This document shows, one piece after another, positions 9,595-17,200 of a stretch of DNA of 64,000 bases. A program made the translations under genes and the position numbers. The first letter of the stretch is position 1, and each line of letters opens with the position of its first letter. Origin of the DNA: Promineifilum sp019695075 (GTDB lineage: Bacteria; Chloroflexota; Anaerolineae; Promineifilales; Promineifilaceae). Below the pieces are notes generated by a model, which saw nothing but the letters and a program-made list of their open reading frames with translations, had not been told where the DNA came from and did no database searches. The stretch spans positions 62,001 to 126,000 of the forward strand of contig JAHCIO010000001.1 of the NCBI GenBank assembly GCA_026129185.1. The letters run 5' to 3'.

Positions 9595-9737
9595 AGGGTC
9601 ATTGCAAGGTCGGAAGAAGTGCTCACGCAAAGCCGCAAAGTAAGCAAGGGACGCCAAGAAGAAGCTCAAATTTCTTCTTTGCGCCTTTTGCTCCTTCGCG
9701 CCTTAGCGTGAGCTCCGCTTGACTTGGCAATGCTCCT
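9595..9737 (+). repeat. Imperfect palindromic dispersed repeat, copy 1
   Basis: The two halves are inverted: the left half has AGGGTCATTGCAAG and GCTCACGCAAAGCCGC, the right half has GCGCCTTAGCGTGAGC and TTGGCAATGCTCCT, with AAGAAGAAG and CTTCTTT near the middle. A related copy with the same ends lies at 42129-42280. It has no open reading frame of note and behaves like a MITE- or REP-type element. Confidence 0.75.
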
Positions 9738-9757
9738 GACGCCCGCGCTTGCCCCTT

Positions 9758-9784
9758 TTGTCATTGGCCAAATGCTGCTATACT
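9758..9784 (+). promoter_or_regulatory. Putative promoter of tRNA-Ser
   Basis: TTGTCA (9758-9763) and TATACT (9779-9784) are separated by 15 bases, slightly short. The predicted transcription start lies just before the tRNA at 9796. Confidence 0.45.
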
Positions 9785-9795
9785 TGGGTTCTGCT

Positions 9796-9882
9796 GGAGA
9801 GGTGCCAGAGTGGTTGATCGGGGCGCTCTCGAAAAGCGTTGTGGCCGCGAGGTCACCGTGGGTTCGAATCCCACCCTCTCCG
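9796..9882 (+). tRNA. tRNA-Ser (anticodon CGA)
   Basis: An 87-base type II tRNA. The acceptor arms GGAGAGG (9796-9802) and CCTCTCC (9875-9881) pair fully, with discriminator G. The anticodon loop CTCGAAA places CGA at 9830-9832, reading UCG. A long variable arm follows, then the T arm GTGGG-TTCGAAT-CCCAC. The CCA end is not encoded. Confidence 0.96.
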
Positions 9883-9889
9883 CTGCAAG

Positions 9890-9914
9890 CCCCAGGCCGT
9901 CGCCTGGGGTTTTT
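9890..9914 (+). terminator. Rho-independent terminator after tRNA-Ser
   Basis: CCCCAGGC, a CGTC loop and GCCTGGGG are followed by TTTTT. It sits 8 bases after the tRNA, before the methyltransferase start. Confidence 0.85.
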
Positions 9915-9981
9915 CTTTGCGTCCCGCTGTTCGCCGGGGCGAATTGTGGGACTTGTGCCCTTGTTGGGTTACAGTTGCCCA

Positions 9982-10629
9982 ATGAGCGAGAGCGACCCGC
10001 GAGCCACTGTGCGTCTGGGCTATGACCGCGCCGCCGCGGCCTATCTGGCCGACCGGACGCTGACCTCGCCCGACGTGCTGGCCCTTGACCATCTGCTGCG
10101 TCGCCTGTCGCCGGGGGCGCTGGTGCTCGACGCCGGCTGTGGCGCGGGCGTGCCCATCGCGGCGACGCTGGCGGCGACCCACCGCGTCGTCGGCGTCGAT
10201 TTTTCGACCGCGCAACTGGCGCTGGCCCGCGCGCGCGTGCCGGCGGCGCTCGTGTGCCAGGACTTGACCCGGCTCGGCTTTGCGCCGGATGTCTTCGATG
10301 CTGTCGTCTCCTACTACGCCATCATCCACATCCCCCGCTTGTTCCACACCGGCTTGCTGGCCGCGCTCTACCGCCTGCTGAAGCCGGGCGGCTACGCCTT
10401 TCTGTGCCTGGGCGCGGTTGATCTCGACGACGATTTCGATGATAACTATTTCGGCGTGCGCATGTACTGGAGCCACTTCGACGCGCCGACAAATCTGGGC
10501 CTGCTCCGCGCCACCGGCTTCGAAGTTGTCTGGCACGACTTCATCACCGATTCGCTGGGCGATTCGCCGCCGGGCGCGGGCCATCTTTTCGTGCTGGCGC
10601 GCAAACCGGCTACAATTCAGACCCCATGA
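9982..10629 (+). CDS. Class I SAM-dependent methyltransferase
   Basis: A 215-residue protein with the SAM-binding motif LVLDAGCGAG at residues 47-56, an acidic motif II end (VVGVDFS) and a post-I DVFDAVVSYYAIIHI segment, followed by the LLKPGGYAFL motif of Methyltransf_11-type enzymes. The substrate is not evident. A longer in-frame extension exists upstream but runs through the tRNA and its terminator, so the ATG at 9982 is used. A TTACAGT just upstream may be a -10 box. The stop overlaps the start of the next gene (ATGA at 10626), implying coupled translation with the deoxynucleoside kinase. Confidence 0.82.
   Translation: MSESDPRATVRLGYDRAAAAYLADRTLTSPDVLALDHLLRRLSPGALVLDAGCGAGVPIAATLAATHRVVGVDFSTAQLALARARVPAALVCQDLTRLGFAPDVFDAVVSYYAIIHIPRLFHTGLLAALYRLLKPGGYAFLCLGAVDLDDDFDDNYFGVRMYWSHFDAPTNLGLLRATGFEVVWHDFITDSLGDSPPGAGHLFVLARKPATIQTP
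10611..10616 (+). promoter_or_regulatory. Putative internal -10 box for the deoxynucleoside kinase
   Basis: TACAAT ends 9 bases before the ATG at 10626, inside the last codons of the methyltransferase. It would give a near-leaderless transcript of the kinase alone. Confidence 0.3.
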
Positions 10630-11264
10630 CCAAGCGCTTCATCCTGGTGGCCGGCAATATCGGCGTGGGTAAGACCTCGTTGACCGAGCGCCTGGGCACG
10701 CGCCTGGGCTGGATCACCGGCTTCGAGTCGGTGGCCGACAACCCCTACCTGCCCGACTTCTACGCCGACATGCGTCAGTGGGCCTTTCATTTGCAGGTCT
10801 TCTTCCTGGGCCACCGCGCCCAACAGCACCTGCTTCTGGCTCAAAGCCCGCAATCGGCCATCGTTGACCGCAGCATCTATGAGGACGCCCACATCTTCGC
10901 CCGCGTCCTGCACCACATGAACAACCTCAACGAGCGCGACTATCAGGCCTATCGCGCCGTCTTCGACCTGGTTGTGGCCAATTTGCCGCGGCCGGACTTA
11001 CTCATTTACCTGACCGCGCCCGTACCCGTGCTGGTGGAACGCATCCGCCAGCGCGCCCGGCCGATAGAGGCCGGCATCACGGCCGACTACCTTTCCCTGC
11101 TCGACTCCTTCTATCGGGAATGGCTGACCGGCTTTGACCTCTGCCCCGTGCTGACGCTGCGCACCCAGCAACTCGACTTCGTTCATCACGCTCACCATCT
11201 CGACACCGTCATCGACCACATCGAGGCGACGCTGGCCGGGCGTGAAGAACTTATCCTCGAGTAA
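10626..11264 (+). CDS. Deoxynucleoside kinase (dAdo/dGuo kinase family)
   Basis: A 212-residue P-loop kinase of the dNK/dCK family. GNIGVGKTS (residues 10-18) is the phosphate-binding loop, FESVADNPYLPDFY (33-46) matches the EPVxxNPFLxxFY substrate motif including the catalytic Glu34, and VDRSIYED (80-87) is the conserved DRS motif. The RIRQRARPIEAGI segment corresponds to the arginine-rich lid. These enzymes phosphorylate deoxynucleosides for salvage in the cytoplasm. The 4-base overlap with the methyltransferase suggests co-expression. Which deoxynucleoside is preferred cannot be told from the sequence. Confidence 0.88.
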   Translation: MTKRFILVAGNIGVGKTSLTERLGTRLGWITGFESVADNPYLPDFYADMRQWAFHLQVFFLGHRAQQHLLLAQSPQSAIVDRSIYEDAHIFARVLHHMNNLNERDYQAYRAVFDLVVANLPRPDLLIYLTAPVPVLVERIRQRARPIEAGITADYLSLLDSFYREWLTGFDLCPVLTLRTQQLDFVHHAHHLDTVIDHIEATLAGREELILE

Positions 11265-11287
11265 TACTCTCTGGACAAAAGCCCATT

Positions 11288-11321
11288 TTCGACTGGCTCG
11301 TCTTGTGCTAGAATTCACAAG
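11288..11321 (+). promoter_or_regulatory. Putative promoter with overlapping inverted repeat ahead of the surface locus
   Basis: TTCGAC (11288-11293) and an extended -10 TGCTAGAAT (hexamer 11309-11314) are 15 bases apart. The -10 lies inside the inverted repeat CTTGTG-n8-CACAAG (11302-11321), a possible operator. Confidence 0.4.
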
Positions 11322-11368
11322 TATGATAATGGTGACTGGGGCTACCAGCCGACGCGGGCACGTTTCTC

Positions 11369-11944
11369 GTGGATAACGGTGACAGGGCCACACGGTTGGT
11401 GATGCCGCTGCTGTTGTTGCTGGCCATCGGCGGCTGGTACTGGCTGTCGCAGTCGGTCGCACCTGCGCCGGTCGCGCCCACGCCGGCTGCGGCGACGCAG
11501 CCAGGGGCGACGGTCATTGTGGAGCAGCCTTCGGCCGCATCCACAGCCGCCCCACAGGGTTTGATCGGGCAGGCCACGCCCTGGGGCGCGGCCGGGCTGG
11601 AGCCGACGGCGACGGCAACGGTGGCCGTGATCGCGCCGGGAGCCATCGTTTTATATGGGCCGCCGGCCGGCAGCCGCTTTGGCGCGGGCGACGCGGTGTC
11701 GTTCTACTGGAGCTGGCCGGACGCCTTGGCCGAGGGGCAGCGCTTCGTCTTATATCTGGTCAGCGCCGGCGAGCGCCGGCCACTGGGTCAGGTGGACGAG
11801 GCTAATCTAGGGCGCGCCTACCATCTGCGTGTGCCCGTCGAGGAAACGGGCGACTTCCGGTGGGAAGTCGTCCTGGAGGATGCCGCGACCGGGGCGACAA
11901 TCGGCCTCAGTGAAAATCGGGCTGTCAGCATCATCAGTAGCTGA
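11369..11944 (+). CDS. Membrane-anchored protein sharing an ectodomain with the adjacent kinase-like protein
   Basis: A 191-residue protein starting at GTG. Residues 11-28 form one hydrophobic segment that would anchor it with the rest outside. A Pro/Ala/Thr-rich spacer leads to a C-terminal domain of about 100 residues (FYWSWPDALAEGQRFVLYL, WEVVLEDAATG). The same pattern occurs in the ectodomain of the next gene (FDWYWPPLPQPGQHFALYL, WQVRLENITGG), so the two are paralogous in that part. No known family is recognised; the fold looks like an all-beta sandwich. An ATG at 11402 falls inside the hydrophobic segment, so the GTG is preferred although no clear ribosome-binding site is visible. It may be a partner or competitor for whatever the kinase-like protein senses; that is inference. 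Confidence 0.7.
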   Translation: MDNGDRATRLVMPLLLLLAIGGWYWLSQSVAPAPVAPTPAAATQPGATVIVEQPSAASTAAPQGLIGQATPWGAAGLEPTATATVAVIAPGAIVLYGPPAGSRFGAGDAVSFYWSWPDALAEGQRFVLYLVSAGERRPLGQVDEANLGRAYHLRVPVEETGDFRWEVVLEDAATGATIGLSENRAVSIISS

Positions 11945-12019
11945 TGGTTCGGGAATGATCGCGATCAGAGATGGCCGGGCGACCGTGATTGCCGCCCGGA
12001 ACCATTGCATTTTGGTGTG

Positions 12020-12025
12020 TAAAAT
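12020..12025 (+). promoter_or_regulatory. Putative extended -10 box of the LysM kinase-like gene
   Basis: TGTGTAAAAT matches an extended -10 (hexamer TAAAAT). It lies about 100 bases before the start at 12125. No convincing -35. Confidence 0.3.
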
Positions 12026-12124
12026 AGTACGCTAGAGCGAATGTGGGGCCATTGAGGGTGCCATTCCTGGCCCGCCGATTGTCCCGCCAAGCGGCCTGAG
12101 AGGGCGTGCATAAGAAAGCTGAGC

Positions 12125-13993
12125 ATGGTGGCAAGGGATAAGGAAGACCTGTCTGGGCAGCAGATAGGGAACTACGAGATCGAATCTCACATCGCGGCAC
12201 GCAAGGCCAGCGATCTCTTCCTCGCGCGTGATGTCAAGCTGGAGCGCCTGGTCTTTCTGGAGGTGCTGCGCACGACGGCCGAAGAGGACGAGAATCTGGC
12301 CGCGCGCTTCCGCCGCCGCATGGAGACCGTCTCGCAGCTCAAGGAGCCGTCCATCGCCGTCGTCAGCGATCTGGACATCACCGACGATGGCTTTCCCTAT
12401 GCCGTCATCGACTACTTCCCCGGCACAACCCTGGCCGACAGACTGGCCGAGCTAAACCGCACGCAAGGCCCCATGCCGGTCATCGAGGCGCTGGAACTGG
12501 CCAAGCAACTGGCCCAGGCGCTCGGCGTGGCCCACGCCGCCGGCCTCATCCACCACGACCTGCGCCCGGAGAACATCATGCTGCGCGAGGACGGCGCGCC
12601 CGTCCTGATCGACCTGGGCCTGCCCATCGTCCTCGACCCGGCCGCGCCGGGCGTTAACGGCGCCGCGAGCGAGATGCTCGACTATGCCTCGCCCGAAGAA
12701 CTGGAGGGCAAGGGTATCACCCGGCGTAGCAACATCTACTCCTTCGGGGTGCTTCTCTACGAGTTACTGTCCGGCCACCGGCCCAAGTTGCCGGTGCTGC
12801 CCTTCGATATCTTCCCACAGGCCAACATGCCCAAGGAAGAACCGTTGGAAGAGGCCCGCCCCGGCCTGGCCGGCGAGACCTACCGGCTGGTGCGCAACTG
12901 CCTCTGGCGGCAGGAGTGGAGCCGCTTCGAGACGGCCGACGAGCTGATCACCGCCATCGAGACGGCCATCTTCGCCGAGCAGGAACTGCCCAAGGCGGCC
13001 ACCTGGACGCCCAAGCCGAACCGCTCTTTTCTGGTGATCATCCCGGTGGCCCTGCTTGTGCTGGGTCTGTTGGGCTTTTTGATCTTGCGCAACGCGCGCA
13101 GCGGGCAGGCCGAAGCCGAGGACACGCCCGCGGCCGAGACAACGCCCGGCGATGTGGCCGGCGTCGCCACGAACGACCCCGCCGTAACGCCGTCGCCCAC
13201 GGCCACGGCGACCATCGAACTGGCGACGGAGTCAGCCGGCGAGGTGGCCATCCCAGCGCTCTCGCCCGGCCCCGGCCGCGAGTTCACCGTCGAGGACACA
13301 ATCGACTTCGACTGGTATTGGCCCCCTCTGCCGCAACCCGGCCAGCACTTCGCCCTTTACCTGATCGATGGCGACCAGGAATACAAGCTCGGCGCGCTGA
13401 CCGAGCCGAACAACGGCATCTCCTACCGACTGACCGTTGACGGGGCCGACATCCCCGTCACTGGCGAGAACCTCGGCTGGCAAGTCCGGCTGGAGAATAT
13501 CACCGGCGGCGGCGTGGAAGTGGCCAGCGACGTCATCCCCATCATCATTCGCGCGCTGACCCCGACGCCCTCGCCCACCGGCACAGCCGCGCCGGCGACG
13601 CCGACGGTCACGCCGACGTTGGCCGAGGCCTGTGTTGTCTCGCCGCCGCCCGGCTGGGTACTCTACACCATTCGCACGGGCGACTCGCTATCCAACCTCT
13701 CTGAGCGGGCCAACATCCCGGTCGAGGATTTGATCGCCGTGAACTGCCTGCCGAATGATCTCCTGAGCGTCGGCCAGCAGGTATGGGTGCCCCTGGCGGC
13801 CGTGCCGCGCACGCCCACGCCGCCGTCGGTCAACCCCACTAGCGCCCCGCCGCCGCCAACCGCCGGCGGTTCGACGCCCGAGCCGCGGCCGCCGACCACT
13901 ACGACACAGCCGGAACCGGCGACCGACACACCGGAACCGGCGACCGACACACCGGAACCGCCTACCAAGACACCGCCCGTTCAGCAGCCTTAG
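12125..13993 (+). CDS. Membrane pseudokinase with beta-sandwich and LysM ectodomains
   Basis: A 622-residue protein. Residues 15-275 have the protein-kinase fold (bacterial PknB-like) but the catalytic signature is eroded: no glycine-rich loop, Glu46 in VFLEVL where the VAIK lysine belongs, HHDLRPEN instead of HRDLKPEN (Asp145 kept), and IDLGLP instead of DFG. The SPEELEGK and FGVLLYELLSG segments of the C-lobe are intact. One membrane segment (about 300-322) separates it from an ectodomain: a domain shared with the preceding gene (about 375-470), a LysM domain (about 512-557, YTIRTGDSLSNLSERANIP) and a Pro/Thr-rich tail with short repeats. LysM binds peptidoglycan or chitin-like glycans, so the protein may sense or tether at the wall while its cytoplasmic part acts as a scaffold. 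It precedes the giant secreted protein gene. Confidence 0.85.
   Translation: MVARDKEDLSGQQIGNYEIESHIAARKASDLFLARDVKLERLVFLEVLRTTAEEDENLAARFRRRMETVSQLKEPSIAVVSDLDITDDGFPYAVIDYFPGTTLADRLAELNRTQGPMPVIEALELAKQLAQALGVAHAAGLIHHDLRPENIMLREDGAPVLIDLGLPIVLDPAAPGVNGAASEMLDYASPEELEGKGITRRSNIYSFGVLLYELLSGHRPKLPVLPFDIFPQANMPKEEPLEEARPGLAGETYRLVRNCLWRQEWSRFETADELITAIETAIFAEQELPKAATWTPKPNRSFLVIIPVALLVLGLLGFLILRNARSGQAEAEDTPAAETTPGDVAGVATNDPAVTPSPTATATIELATESAGEVAIPALSPGPGREFTVEDTIDFDWYWPPLPQPGQHFALYLIDGDQEYKLGALTEPNNGISYRLTVDGADIPVTGENLGWQVRLENITGGGVEVASDVIPIIIRALTPTPSPTGTAAPATPTVTPTLAEACVVSPPPGWVLYTIRTGDSLSNLSERANIPVEDLIAVNCLPNDLLSVGQQVWVPLAAVPRTPTPPSVNPTSAPPPPTAGGSTPEPRPPTTTTQPEPATDTPEPATDTPEPPTKTPPVQQP
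13911..13965 (+). repeat. 21-base tandem repeat in the tail of the LysM pseudokinase
   Basis: About 2.5 copies of a unit encoding EPATDTP at the C-terminus. Such Pro/Thr repeats extend wall-spanning stalks and can vary in number. Confidence 0.7.
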
Positions 13994-14299
13994 CAGGGGG
14001 CGGGGATGCCGCTTGTCTTGCTCCCGCGTAAGCGCCATATGAGAAGTCCCGCGTCTTCGTGCAGGCGCGGGCACAATTCATGGTGCATTGTTGTCGCCCG
14101 CCGCGCCTGTGCGCCGGGGGAAGCCACAATCGACTTTTCACTGCATTTTAACCGTCGATTTGACTATGTGACGATACCATAGTTTCGGCGTCTCCCTACT
14201 TATGACCCGGCCGTCGGGCATTGGCCGGGCACTGTACTGGATGGGGAGATGGCTGGTGGATCCTGCGAGACGCCAGCGCGCCGAGGAGTCAGGAGCATC
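13994..14299 (+). other. 306-base non-coding leader of the giant secreted protein gene
   Basis: No gene is seen. It contains a short hairpin (CCCGCG 14048-14053 with CGCGGG 14066-14071), an inverted repeat AATCGAC/GTCGATT (14128-14134, 14154-14160) and another ACTATG/CATAGT (14163-14168, 14179-14184), which could be operators. The AGGAG at 14291-14295 is the ribosome-binding site of the next gene. No known riboswitch was recognised. Confidence 0.5.
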
Positions 14300-17200
14300 A
14301 TGAAGAGACAAGCCACCTACCTGAGCATTGCATCCGTTGTCGCCGCTTTCTTGCTGGCGCTCATAGCGACCACGCCGGCACGCGCCGCGGCCCCGATCGT
14401 TACGCCAAACCAGACGTTTTCGATTGCCGAGAACAGCCCCAATGGTTCGTCGCCTACCCCCAGCGTGTTCAACGCGTTTGACCCCGAGGGCAAGGCTCTG
14501 ATTTACGACATCATCGGCGGCGACGGCGCGCCGGCATTCGATATCAACAGCGCCACGGGCGTCATCACCGTCGAGGACAGCAGCTTGCTCGACTACGAGG
14601 TCAAGCACTCCTTCCAACTGACTGTCCGCGTGACCGACGACGAGCCGCAAAGTACGCAGGCGACAGTAACCGTCAACCTGATCGACGCCTCCGACCAGGC
14701 GCCGGTCATGGGCGACCAGAACTTCTCGGTGGCGGAAAACAGCCCCGCCGGCACGACCGTGGGCACGTTGGTCTATACCGACGGCGACACCAACGACTCC
14801 CACACCTTCGACATCACCGGCGGCAGCGGCGACGGCCTCTTCAACATCGACAGCCTCGGCAAGATCACCGTGGCTCCCGGCGCGCAGCTCAATTACGAAG
14901 CCGTCACCTCGTATAACATGACGGTCGAGATCGAAGACGAGGGTGGCCTGACCGACACGGCTCTCGTCACCGTCAACGTCACGAACCTCAACGAAAACCC
15001 GGTCGTCACCCCGGCCACGTTTACCCTGGCCGAGGACGCCGCCAACGGCGCGGTTGTTGGCGTTGTCCAGGCCAACGATCCTGAAAATAGCGCCCTGACC
15101 TTCTCGCTCAGCGGCACGACCATCTTCGCCATCAACGCCAATTCCGGCCAGCTCACCGTCGCCAACAGCGCCCTGTTGGACTTCGAGACCAATCCATCGA
15201 TCTCCTTTTCCGTGCAGGCGCTGGATGAGGGCGGCAAGACCGGCTCGGCCACCATCACCGTCAACCTGACGGCAGTCAATGACCCGCCCAAGACCACGGG
15301 CATCCCCGACCAGATCGTTAACGAGGGCAGCGCGCCGCGGGTCATCAACCTGTGGCAGTACTTCTCCGACGACGAAGACCCCGACGCGGCGCTGACCTTC
15401 ACGGTGCAAAACAACAGCAACAACAGTCTGGTTACGGCAGAGATCAACAACACTACCGGCACGCTGACGCTGACCTTTGCCGCCAGCGGCGCGGGCACGG
15501 CCAACATCACCGTGCGCGCCTTCGACTCGCAGGACGCCCACACCGACGACACCTTCGTCGTCGATATCAATGACGCCCCGACCGGCCCGGCCACCGAGAA
15601 CGTCACCGTGAACGAAGACGCGCCCACGTCGCAGATCAACCTCTACGATGTCTTCGACGACGCGGAGAGCGCCGACGCCGACCTGACCTACGCCATCGTC
15701 AGCGTTAGCAACCTGGCCCTGTTCGACCCCGACCCGACGATCACCAAGCCCAACCTCACGCTCGATTACGCTGCCGACGCCAACGGCAAGTCCGATGTCA
15801 AGGTGCGCGCGACCGACGGCGGCGGGCTGTGGGTGGAGACGACCTTCAAGGTGACGGTCAACGCCGTCAACGACCCGCCCACAACCAGCGGCATCGCCAA
15901 CGTCAACGTCAGCGAGGACGCGCCCAACACTGTCGTGAACCTCGGCAATGCCTTTGCTGATAAGGAAGACGCCGACAACGAGCTGGACTACTCTGTCACC
16001 AACAACACCAACGCGAACCTGTTCCAGAGCGTGACGGTCGATGACGCGACGATGACGCTGACGCTCGACTACAAAGCCGACGCCTCTGGCACCGCCACCC
16101 TGACCGTCCAGGCCAAGGATACGGGCAATGCCACCGTCGAGACATCCTTCCAGGTGACGGTCGGGGCGGCCAACGACGCGCCGACGCTGACGGATATCAC
16201 TCTGGCGACGGCCGAGGACACCACCCTCAACTTCACCGCCAATACCTTCACTTCCCATTACACTGATGCCGATGGCGACCCATTGGTGAAGGTGCGCATC
16301 GACTCGTTGCCAACGGACGGCACGTTGCGCCTGAACGGCACGCCAATCACCTCGGGCGCAGAGATTCCCGCCGGCGAGCTGGGCAACCTGGCCTTTGTGC
16401 CCGCGCCGAACTGGAACGAGGGCAGCACCGCGTTTGAGTGGAACGCCTCCGACGGCAGCAACTACGCTGTCGCCTCGGCCCAGGTGACGATCACGATCCA
16501 GTCGCAGAACGACAAGCCGACCGTGAACGATTTCCAGAAGACCGGCGATGAGGGCGTCAACATCCTCTTCGCCGCGGCCGACTTCATCGGCGCGTTCAAT
16601 GATGTTGACGGCGACACGCTCCAGCGGATTCAGATCACCCAGTTGCCCAGCAACGGCGCGCTGCGGCTGAACAGCGCCGACGTGGCCATCAACCAGCAGA
16701 TCAACGTCGGCGAGCTGGGTCAACTGCGCTTTGTCCCCGACGCCGACTGGTCGGGTACGACGGCGCTCAAATGGAAGGGCTACGACGGCCAGGTCTACTC
16801 TGATCCGGCCACGGTGACGCTGGTGGTGAACCCCACCAACGACCCGCCTAACCTGGACCTGAACGGCAACAACCCGGGCACGGGCTTCTCGGCCACGTTC
16901 GTCGCCGGTGGGCCGAAGGTCAGCGTTGCCGGGGCGGGCCTGGCGATCACCGATATTGACGATGAGACGATGGCCAGCGCCAAGGTCATCATCGTCAATA
17001 TCAAGAACGGGGCCAAGGAAGTCCTGACGGCCGACCCGACCGGCACCGACATTCAGGTTAGCTATAGCGCCGGGACGGGCACGCTTTTCCTGAGTGGGAC
17101 TGACACGATCGCCAACTACGAGAAGGTGCTCCGCACGGTCAAGTACGGCATTGAGGCGGACGTTGCCAACCCGGACCCGACCGAACGCAATATCCAGTTC

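Noticed and set aside
9724..9981. N-terminal extension of the methyltransferase frame
   Set aside because: It would run through tRNA-Ser and its terminator; the methyltransferase homology starts at the ATG at 9982.
13994..14299. A riboswitch (for example cyclic di-GMP) before the giant secreted protein gene
   Set aside because: Only short inverted repeats are seen and none of the conserved riboswitch core sequences was recognised.
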